From assembly GCA_029338735.1 (NCBI GenBank), contig JAQYAY010000041.1, positions 1 to 64,000 on the forward strand: DNA of 64,000 nt, in the 5' to 3' direction. Each line of letters opens with the position of its first letter. Within the stretch, counting starts at the first letter, position 1. Below are positions 36,550 through 44,823 of this stretch, one piece after another. The notes below the pieces were generated by a model. It saw nothing but the letters and a program-made list of their open reading frames with translations, did no database searches and was not told the DNA's origin. Source of the stretch: Lachnospiraceae bacterium. GTDB lineage: Bacteria; Bacillota; Clostridia; Lachnospirales; Lachnospiraceae. Position numbers and translations under genes: made by a program.

Positions 36550-37656
36550 TTGGAAAACAAAAAAAATATTATCCTGACAGGTGACAGACCTACAGGGAAG
36601 CTGCATCTGGGACATTATGTAGGATCACTCAGAAGAAGAGTGGAGCTTCAGAACAGTGGCAAATTCGATGAGATCAATATCCTGATCGCTGATGATCAGG
36701 CTCTTACCGACAATGCGAAGAATCCTCAGAAGATCAGGGACAATATGATTGAGGTTGCCCTTGATTATCTGTCTGTCGGCATTGATCCAGACAAGACGAC
36801 TATCTGTGTACAGTCACAGATTCCGGCTCTTCATGCAATGACTTTTTATTTCATGAATATGGTGACGACTGAGCGTCTTTCAAGAAATCCGACTATCAAG
36901 AATGAAATCACTCTGCGTGGCTTTGACAAGCCGGGCAGCGAGGGTATTCCTGCTGGGTTCTTTACCTATCCTGTATCACAGACGTCTGATATCACTGCGT
37001 TCAAGGCCAACTGTGTGCCTGTAGGTGAGGATCAGGAGCCGATGATCGAGCAGGCAAGGGAAATTGTCCGCAGATTTAATGCCACTTATGGAGACGTTCT
37101 CGTAGAACCTGAGATCATGCTTCCTGATACCAAGGCTGCAATGAGACTTCCAGGAATTGATGGCAAGGCCAAGATGAGCAAATCACTTGGTAATGCTATT
37201 TATCTCTCTGATGATGCAGCCTCGCTCGAGAAGAAGGTAAAGAGCATGTATACTGATCCGGAGCATCTCCGCAGGGATGATCCTGGACATCTCGAGGGCA
37301 ACTGTGTATTCACCTATCTCGATGCATTCTGCACCGATGATGATTTCAGGGCATTCTGGCCTGAATATGAGAATCTCGATGAGCTCAAGGCTCATTACAC
37401 AAGGGGCGGCCTTGGAGATATGGACTGCAAGAAGTTCCTGATCAAGGTATTGAACCGTGTGCTTGATCCTATCCGTGAGAGCAGACATGAATGGGAGAAG
37501 AGGATTCCTGATGTCTATGATATCCTGAAGGCTGGTACGGCACATGCAGTTGCTGAGACGAACCAGACTCTCCACGAGATGCAGGAGAAGATGAGAATCA
37601 ATTACTTTGATGATGATTCGATCATCAAGGACTGGGAGAACTGGATCGCAAAATAA
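36550..37656 (+). CDS. trpS: Tryptophanyl-tRNA synthetase
   Basis: Charges tRNA-Trp. Class I signatures are GKLHLGHYVGS (residues ~16-26) and KAKMSKSLGN (~205-214). The start is TTG at 36550 behind AGGAGG; no in-frame ATG lies between it and the HIGH motif. At 368 residues it is slightly longer than the E. coli enzyme. No T-box leader is present; the gene appears to be read from the pulA side. Confidence 0.96.
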   Translation: MENKKNIILTGDRPTGKLHLGHYVGSLRRRVELQNSGKFDEINILIADDQALTDNAKNPQKIRDNMIEVALDYLSVGIDPDKTTICVQSQIPALHAMTFYFMNMVTTERLSRNPTIKNEITLRGFDKPGSEGIPAGFFTYPVSQTSDITAFKANCVPVGEDQEPMIEQAREIVRRFNATYGDVLVEPEIMLPDTKAAMRLPGIDGKAKMSKSLGNAIYLSDDAASLEKKVKSMYTDPEHLRRDDPGHLEGNCVFTYLDAFCTDDDFRAFWPEYENLDELKAHYTRGGLGDMDCKKFLIKVLNRVLDPIRESRHEWEKRIPDVYDILKAGTAHAVAETNQTLHEMQEKMRINYFDDDSIIKDWENWIAK

Positions 37657-37673
37657 TTTTACGCAAAAAAATA

Positions 37674-37700
37674 CCGCGGCTTCAACGGCCGCGGCTCTTT
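37674..37700. terminator. Bidirectional terminator between trpS and the phosphate symporter gene
   Basis: CCGCGGC (37674-37680) pairs with GCCGCGG (37688-37694) over a 7-base loop; CTCTTT follows on the plus strand and an A-run (37666-37671) provides the T-run for the minus strand. Confidence 0.85.
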
Positions 37701-39589
37701 TATCTGTCCTTTTTCTTCTTTTTCTTCTTATCCTTATCTTTTTTGTCCTTTTTATCTGATTTATCAGATCTGGATTTTACATCTTCTTTTTCTTCATCTT
37801 TTTTCTTAGGCGGTTCATATTCAGGAAGTTCGTACTTTGCATGATATCCTTCTTCCATGAGCTGGAAGCTGTCATTTCTGGCCTCGCGTTCCTTCTGTGA
37901 GTATTCATGCATATCGAAGGTACCGTCTATAGCAGAAATGATATAGGCTGCTATATTGGAGCAGTGGTCAGCCACACGCTCGAGATCAACCGTGATATCT
38001 GAGAGGTAGAGTCCCTGCTCGAGGGTACATTCTCCAGACTGGAGACGCTGTACATGATGCTCGTTCATCATCAGGTTGATGGAGTCAATCGTATCTTCAA
38101 GAGGATCAATCCTCTTTGCCATTTCTATATCATCATCCTTGACAGATCTGCTTGTAATATCAAGGATTTCTTCGACTGCATCTGTGAATACCCTGAGTTC
38201 TTTTAGAGCACTCTCTGAAAATATGGTATTATTCTCATGCATCTTGTCAACTGACTGCTTGATATTCAGGGCATGATCACTGATTCGCTCGAAGTCATTG
38301 GTTGAATGAATGAGCGATGCAAGAGCGTGGCCTTCTCTGTCTGACAGATCACCAGTGGCAATCTTTGACAGGTAGGTATTCAGATGATCCTCATACTCAT
38401 CAACGAGATCCTCAAGCCTTACGACTTCATGAGCTGTTTTCTCATCGTATTCGTATAGCAGACTGATCGCATTCTTCATAGCGTCACTGCTGTGTCTCAT
38501 CATCTCTACGAGAACTGTCTTGGACTGATTCAGGGCAAAGGCAGGTGATGAAAGGAATCTGTCATCAAGAATTGTGAAGGTATGCATGCTCTCAGCTTCC
38601 TTCTTTTCATCCTCTGTGATAGGAAATACCCTCTTGACGATCCTGACGAGGATATCTGAGAACGGCAGCATGATCGTCACGGCTGCGATATTGAATACAC
38701 TGTGGAAGATTGCTATCGTAACTGGTGTAGCAAGCTTTGTCATGAATTCGAAATGTATGGCGGCATTCAGAGAGTAGAAGACTACCATGAATACTGTCGT
38801 CTTGATGATACAGTAGAACATCTGCATCCAGGCTGCACGCTTTGCGTTTCTTCCGGCTCCGACAGATGAGATGATTCCTGTGATAGCTGATCCGATATTC
38901 TCACCCATGATGATTGGGATTGCAGTAGCAAAAGTTACTGTTCCGGATGTAGACAGTGCCTGCAGGATTCCGATTGATGCGGATGAGGACTGGAGAATAG
39001 CTGTCATGCCAAGTCCTACGAGCAGTCCGAGGAACGGATTCGAGAACATTGTGAGAATGCTCGTAAATGTCTTGTTTTCTGCGAGCGGTGATACGGCGCT
39101 TGACATTGAACTCATACCTATAAGAAGGATTCCGAATGAAAGGAGGATGGCACCGACATTCCTATGTCTCTCCCTCTTGCTGGTCATCAGCATTATGAGT
39201 CCGATGAGTCCGATTACCGGTGCGAAGTTCTCTGGCTTGAACAGCTGGAGCAGCAGTGCGTCACTCTGTATTCCTGATAGTGATAGGAGCCATGCTGTGA
39301 TTGTGGTTCCGATATTGGCTCCGAGTATGACACCGACTGACTGTTCGAGGCTCATGATTCCTGAATTTACAAAGCCTACGCACATGACTATCGTAGCGCC
39401 GGATGACTGGATGACTGCTGTCACGAGCATTCCGAGAAGCGCTGCCTTCCATTTATTGTTGGTCAGGCCCTCGAGGATCTTTTCCAGCTTGCCGCCGGAT
39501 ACCTTCTTCAGTGCTTCGCCTAAGTACTCTATTCCATAGAGGAACAGGACAAGGCCGCCAATGAGTTTCAGTAAGATAATAATGTTCAT
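37700..39589 (-). CDS. Na+/phosphate symporter with PhoU-like domain and Lys-rich tail
   Basis: Membrane importer of phosphate (NptA/PNaS family). About eight or nine hydrophobic segments fill residues ~1-320, with the paired family motifs QSSGATIVM (~61) and QSSSASIGI (~202). Residues ~350-560 are helical with PhoU-like repeats, a common regulatory fusion. The last ~35 residues are almost entirely Lys and Asp, an unusual tail that may bind phosphate, lipid or nucleic acid (inference). A GAGAGAAG site precedes the ATG, which lies near a minus-strand promoter at 39634-39662. Confidence 0.93.
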   Translation of the reverse strand: MNIIILLKLIGGLVLFLYGIEYLGEALKKVSGGKLEKILEGLTNNKWKAALLGMLVTAVIQSSGATIVMCVGFVNSGIMSLEQSVGVILGANIGTTITAWLLSLSGIQSDALLLQLFKPENFAPVIGLIGLIMLMTSKRERHRNVGAILLSFGILLIGMSSMSSAVSPLAENKTFTSILTMFSNPFLGLLVGLGMTAILQSSSASIGILQALSTSGTVTFATAIPIIMGENIGSAITGIISSVGAGRNAKRAAWMQMFYCIIKTTVFMVVFYSLNAAIHFEFMTKLATPVTIAIFHSVFNIAAVTIMLPFSDILVRIVKRVFPITEDEKKEAESMHTFTILDDRFLSSPAFALNQSKTVLVEMMRHSSDAMKNAISLLYEYDEKTAHEVVRLEDLVDEYEDHLNTYLSKIATGDLSDREGHALASLIHSTNDFERISDHALNIKQSVDKMHENNTIFSESALKELRVFTDAVEEILDITSRSVKDDDIEMAKRIDPLEDTIDSINLMMNEHHVQRLQSGECTLEQGLYLSDITVDLERVADHCSNIAAYIISAIDGTFDMHEYSQKEREARNDSFQLMEEGYHAKYELPEYEPPKKKDEEKEDVKSRSDKSDKKDKKDKDKKKKKKKDR

Positions 39590-39633
39590 TTTCTTCTCTC
39601 TTTACATAGATTTCACACGGAAATTACATACAG

Positions 39634-39662
39634 AGTTTAAATGATTTTGGTGTCAGTTGCAA
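39634..39662 (-). promoter_or_regulatory. Probable promoter of the phosphate symporter gene
   Basis: On the minus strand TTGCAA (39662-39657), a 17-base spacer and TAAACT (39639-39634). The -10 is only a partial match. No Pho box was recognised. Confidence 0.5.
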
Positions 39663-39785
39663 CAGTTAATTTTGATTTTACATACTTTTAACACTATAAC
39701 CGTTCAAACTACGCATCAGGATAATATATTAACTGCTCAGGACACGCTCTTGCTTAGTTCTCGACGCAGCGGACGCATAGACGGC

Positions 39786-39814
39786 TTGAAATGACTGTGA
39801 TTTTTGGTTATTAT
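39786..39814 (+). promoter_or_regulatory. Promoter of the thioesterase / nitrilase-HD pair
   Basis: TTGAAA (39786-39791), a 17-base spacer and TATTAT (39809-39814), 29 bases upstream of the thioesterase start. The rest of the 39590-39843 gap shows only the minus-strand promoter. Confidence 0.72.
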
Positions 39815-39843
39815 ATGTAAAAACCGAAAGGAGAAATTGTGAT

Positions 39844-40230
39844 ATGTTAAAAGAAGGTATTACTGGTGAGGCCAGTGCTGTTGTTAATGATAAAAATACT
39901 GCTATAAATATGGGGAGCGGGACGCTGCCGGTGTTTGCGACGCCTGCGATGGTGGCTCTTGTGGAGAAGGCTGCATGGAGTTCGGTGGCTTCTGAGCTGG
40001 AAGACGGACAGTCGACTGTTGGGACTGCAATGACTCTTTCGCATGAGTCTGCTACGCCGAAGGGCCTGAAGGTGACTGCGAAGACGACTCTTACTGCCGT
40101 TGACAGAAGAAAGCTCACATTTTCATGGGAAGCCTATGATGAGGCTGGTCTTATCGGCAGAGGCACTCATGAGAGATTCATAGTTACTGATGATAAGTTT
40201 GTACAGAAAGCTGAAGGCAAAAAAGCATGA
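39844..40230 (+). CDS. FlK-like hotdog-fold acyl-CoA thioesterase
   Basis: A 128-residue hotdog protein of the fluoroacetyl-CoA thioesterase-like group. The family catalytic set is readable: Thr in FATPAMVALVEKAAW, Glu of VEKAAW, and His in TLSHESATPKG. These enzymes hydrolyse short acyl-CoA thioesters; the substrate here is unknown. AAAGGAGAA precedes the ATG (39844). Its stop overlaps the start of the next gene (ATGA), so the two products are made together, which suggests a shared pathway. Confidence 0.9.
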   Translation: MLKEGITGEASAVVNDKNTAINMGSGTLPVFATPAMVALVEKAAWSSVASELEDGQSTVGTAMTLSHESATPKGLKVTAKTTLTAVDRRKLTFSWEAYDEAGLIGRGTHERFIVTDDKFVQKAEGKKA

Positions 40231-41576
40231 AGATAGCACTTGCACAGATGCAGATGGACATCGACAAGAGAGTCAATGAAAAGAAATCACTTGCAATCGC
40301 GACTCAGGCGGCTAAGGCCGGGGCTGATCTGCTGCTGTACCCAGAGCTGACACTGACTCCGTTCTTTCCTCAGTATCCATCGAGACTTCTTGAAGGGATG
40401 GGGATAAAGCCGGATGCTTTTTCTATTGAAAAAGATGCGCAGATTCTGACTCAGTTTTCAGATGCTGCCAGGGAAAACGGCATCTATCTTGTTCCGAATT
40501 TCTATGTGAAAGAGGATGAAGGCAGATTATTCGACAGGTCATATTTCTTTGAAAAGACCGGAAGACTTGTTGGGACTAGTGATATGCACAATATCTTCAC
40601 AGCAGAGAATTTCTATGAAGGTGATTACTATCATCCGTCAGAGGAGCCGTTCCGTGTGTTCCCAACGCCATTTGGCAATATCGGGGTCGTGATCTGCTTT
40701 GACAGGCACATTCCGGAAAGTATCAGGGCCTGCGCTCTTGCCGGTGCTGAGCTGATACTGATCCCGACTGCCAATCTGACTTCAGAGCCGCTTGATGTAT
40801 TCAAGGCTGAGATCATTGCCGAGGCATATCAGAATAATGTTTTCATTGCCATGGCCAATCGTGTCGGTGAGGAAAATGAGCTGACATTTGCCGGAGATTC
40901 ACTTGTTGTGGACCCTGATGGCAGGGTACTTGCAGAGGGTGGTGCCGAAGAAGATCTGATATTTAGCGATATAGATACCGGAGAGGCACTCAGGGCAAGA
41001 CATACAAGACCGTATATAGGATTCTGTGTGCCTGACAGACAGGTCTATGATTTTGAGGCTGAAGAGATCTCTCTGGAAAAAGAACCATCAATAGAAGATG
41101 TGTATATGGCAATGGCTGACTACGACGAGGGTGATCCGAAGAGGATTCAGCATTTCACCAAGGTCTATTACTATGCACATATGATTGCTGTTGGAGAGCA
41201 TCTGCCGCTTAAGGTGAGACAGATCACGGAAATTGCTGCAATGGTTCATGATATCGGCATTCACAAGGCTGAGAAGAGCTTCCATTCGACAGCTGGCAGG
41301 CTGCAGGAGAAGCTTGGAGCGCCTGAGGCAGTGAAGCTGCTTCGTGATATGGGCTTCCCTGATGAGGTCGTAAACCGTGTGTCCTATCTTGTAGGACATC
41401 ATCATACATATACTAATATAGATGGGATTGATTATCAGATTCTTGTAGAGGCTGATTTCCTTGTAAATATATACGAGGATGATATGGATGAAAAGGCACG
41501 TGAGAATGCTTTTGAAAAGATTTTCAGGACTGAGACCGGAAAGAAACTGTTCCGTCAGATGTGGCCGTTGCAGTAG
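40227..41576 (+). CDS. Nitrilase-superfamily domain fused to an HD-domain phosphohydrolase
   Basis: Residues ~1-255 are a carbon-nitrogen hydrolase fold: Glu40 (LLYPELTL) and Cys157 (GVVICFDRHIPES) fit the catalytic triad, but the lysine position (normally RK-x-H) reads GTSDMHN, with Asp119. Residues ~290-445 are an HD domain with His309, His341-Asp342 (MVHDIGIH), His392-394 and Asp411 (VEADFLVNI), so its metal centre looks intact. It is coupled by a 4-base overlap to the thioesterase and ends at a terminator. The two-domain combination is not one I know. Amidase activity is doubtful given Asp119; the HD part may act on a nucleotide or a phosphorylated compound. Confidence 0.9.
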   Translation: MKIALAQMQMDIDKRVNEKKSLAIATQAAKAGADLLLYPELTLTPFFPQYPSRLLEGMGIKPDAFSIEKDAQILTQFSDAARENGIYLVPNFYVKEDEGRLFDRSYFFEKTGRLVGTSDMHNIFTAENFYEGDYYHPSEEPFRVFPTPFGNIGVVICFDRHIPESIRACALAGAELILIPTANLTSEPLDVFKAEIIAEAYQNNVFIAMANRVGEENELTFAGDSLVVDPDGRVLAEGGAEEDLIFSDIDTGEALRARHTRPYIGFCVPDRQVYDFEAEEISLEKEPSIEDVYMAMADYDEGDPKRIQHFTKVYYYAHMIAVGEHLPLKVRQITEIAAMVHDIGIHKAEKSFHSTAGRLQEKLGAPEAVKLLRDMGFPDEVVNRVSYLVGHHHTYTNIDGIDYQILVEADFLVNIYEDDMDEKARENAFEKIFRTETGKKLFRQMWPLQ

Positions 41577-41584
41577 CTAATATG

Positions 41585-41622
41585 TATGGCAGTGGAAGAT
41601 TATTTCACTGTCATATTTTTTA
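41585..41622 (+). terminator. Terminator after the nitrilase-HD gene
   Basis: TATGGCAGTG (41585-41594) pairs with CACTGTCATA (41606-41615) with one G-T wobble, followed by a run of T. Confidence 0.85.
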
Positions 41623-41712
41623 CTTTTTTTGCAAATTTATGAAAATAAGAGTAATACATCGAATTAACAAGAATAATGATGATTATTGCAGAATATACAT
41701 AGATTTTTGAAT

Positions 41713-41741
41713 TTGATTACACGCGTATAAAAAACTATTAT
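41713..41741 (+). promoter_or_regulatory. Promoter of groES-groEL
   Basis: TTGATT (41713-41718), a 17-base spacer and TATTAT (41736-41741), positioned so that the CIRCE element covers the start of transcription. Confidence 0.75.
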
Positions 41742-41753
41742 ATATCTTGTTAG

Positions 41754-41780
41754 TTAGCACTCCACTAAATTGAGTGCTAA
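41754..41780. promoter_or_regulatory. CIRCE operator (HrcA binding site)
   Basis: TTAGCACTC (41754-41762), 9 bases, GAGTGCTAA (41772-41780): the full consensus. It sits 45 bases before the groES ATG and indicates repression by HrcA with induction on heat or protein-folding stress. hrcA is not in the window. Confidence 0.98.
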
Positions 41781-41825
41781 CAAGATTAAAGAGATAAATA
41801 TTTAAGGCACAAGGAGGTATTCATC

Positions 41826-42098
41826 ATGAAACTGAATCCGTTATCAGACCGGGTAGTTTTAAAGCAGTTAGAGGCTGAGGAGAAGACCAAGTCAGGCATC
41901 ATCCTTGCTGACAGCGCTAAGGAGAAGCCACAGGAGGCAGAGGTCATTGCAGTTGGTCCTGGAACAAAGGATGTCACAATGCAGGTCAAGGCCGGACAGA
42001 AGGTTGTTTACAGTAAATATGCCGGAACCAATGTCAAGCTTGATGATGAAGAGTACATTATTGTAAAGCAGGATGATATTCTTGCTATTGTTGAGTAA
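41826..42098 (+). CDS. groES: Co-chaperonin GroES
   Basis: The lid of the GroEL folding chamber. It starts MKLNPLSDRVVLKQLEAEEK and has the mobile loop EEKTKSGIILADSAKEKPQ; 90 residues is slightly short of the usual 94-97. AAGGAGG precedes the ATG. groEL follows 24 bases later, both controlled by the CIRCE element upstream. Confidence 0.98.
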   Translation: MKLNPLSDRVVLKQLEAEEKTKSGIILADSAKEKPQEAEVIAVGPGTKDVTMQVKAGQKVVYSKYAGTNVKLDDEEYIIVKQDDILAIVE

Positions 42099-42104
42099 TA
42101 ATAG

Positions 42105-43751
<1,647 letters not shown>

Positions 43752-43778
43752 TCGATAGTAGGGAAAACTAAATTTTTC

Positions 43779-43815
43779 AGGCCGACAGGAAAAGCTCCTG
43801 CCGGTCTTTATTTTT
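43779..43815 (+). terminator. Terminator of groES-groEL
   Basis: A 12-bp imperfect stem (43779-43790 with 43796-43807, one mismatch and one wobble), a 5-base loop and a T-rich tail TTTATTTTT. Confidence 0.85.
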
Positions 43816-43855
43816 GGTTTCTTTTATTGTAAAATATTCTCTTAAGGAGGCCACT

Positions 43856-44107
43856 ATGGGCGAAGAACTGAAGATGACAGTATCTCCTATATGTACGGAT
43901 GAGTCAGGAAAGAAAAAGTACGCATATGTGACCTTTTCAGACGGGACAAGAAGTGCCGAGGGGAAGATTCCGTCATGTGAGATCACGAAGAATGATGGAT
44001 TCAGTGACGAGGAAGCAGCGGCACTGCATTTTTACATGAAGACAAATCTTGAAGATCTCAAGAAAATAGCAGCGAAAATCAATGTATTTGAAGCGCTGAA
44101 AAAATAA
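43856..44107 (+). CDS. Small hypothetical protein upstream of the TIM-barrel gene
   Basis: An 83-residue protein not assigned to a family. It reads as a small alpha/beta domain: beta-like KMTVSPICTDESGKKKYAYV and TRSAEGKIPSCEI, followed by helical DEEAAALHFYMKTNLEDLKK. ATG at 43856 has a perfect AAGGAGG 5 bases upstream; a TTG at 43814 would start inside the terminator. Two cysteines are present but not in a metal-binding spacing. The TIM-barrel gene follows 21 bases later with its own strong site, so they are probably one transcript. Confidence 0.75.
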   Translation: MGEELKMTVSPICTDESGKKKYAYVTFSDGTRSAEGKIPSCEITKNDGFSDEEAAALHFYMKTNLEDLKKIAAKINVFEALKK

Positions 44108-44128
44108 GGGAATAAAAAGGAGGATGAA

Positions 44129-44812
44129 TTGGCTGAGGAAATAAAGACCGAAAAGAAGAGGCCTGTCATTGAGACGAAGCTCAGACATAATATAGTTGCC
44201 ATTCCGGAGGAGGCAAGGGCAGCATCAGGAATCGTGATCTTTGGCAGAAGGATTAAGACTCTTGTATTTACTACAGATCTTGCGATTATCAGGAACTGCA
44301 ATGCAGATGCTGTTTTTGCAGTATATCCATTCACACCGCAGACAGCAATTGGTGATGCTGTGATCAAGTATTCATATATTCCGGTGTTTGCCGGAGTAGG
44401 CGGCGGGACGACACATGGGGTGAGAACCATAGGACTGGCAAAGGACATGGAGTCAAGCGGCGCTATGGGGATAGTGCTCAATTCGCCTATCAAGAACGTG
44501 AATTTGCTGGCAGTATCCAAGGCTGTCGATATACCTGTTGTCATTACAGTTACAAGCCTTAAGACAGATATCAGGACAAGGCTTGAGGCGGGAGCATCTA
44601 TTCTGAATGTGGCCTGCGCAGCAGATACTCCAAAGGTTGTAGCACATATCAGGGAATCTTTTCCAGATGTGCCTATTATTGCGAGCGGTGGAAATACACC
44701 TGAGCATATCAAAGAGACTGTTGATGCTGGAGCCAATGCCATCACTTATACACCGCCAGGTACGGCGGAGCTTTTTGCATCAATGATGGAGAGATACAGG
44801 GAAAATGACTGA
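44129..44812 (+). CDS. TIM-barrel phosphate-binding-type protein of unknown function
   Basis: A 227-residue barrel recognised by pattern: repeated strand-helix units, GVGGGTTHGVRT near the middle, and the C-terminal phosphate-loop IIASGGNTPEHIKETVDAGA followed by ITYTPPGTAELF. From memory similar clostridial proteins are labelled only as hydrolase, without biochemical support. It may bind a sugar phosphate, nucleotide or FMN (inference from the GG loop). The start is TTG at 44129 behind AAGGAGG. It stands 11 bases upstream of the beta-glucosidase gene, so a link to sugar metabolism is possible. Confidence 0.85.
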   Translation: MAEEIKTEKKRPVIETKLRHNIVAIPEEARAASGIVIFGRRIKTLVFTTDLAIIRNCNADAVFAVYPFTPQTAIGDAVIKYSYIPVFAGVGGGTTHGVRTIGLAKDMESSGAMGIVLNSPIKNVNLLAVSKAVDIPVVITVTSLKTDIRTRLEAGASILNVACAADTPKVVAHIRESFPDVPIIASGGNTPEHIKETVDAGANAITYTPPGTAELFASMMERYREND

Positions 44813-44823
44813 AGGAGGTTATC

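Noticed and set aside
38871..39539. 222-residue open frame antisense to the phosphate symporter
   Set aside because: It lies wholly within the symporter gene, has no ribosome-binding site, and is low-complexity Ile/Pro/Ser sequence typical of a reverse frame.
44032..44745. 237-residue open frame antisense to the TIM-barrel gene
   Set aside because: Shadow of the TIM-barrel protein, which has an ideal ribosome-binding site and barrel motifs.
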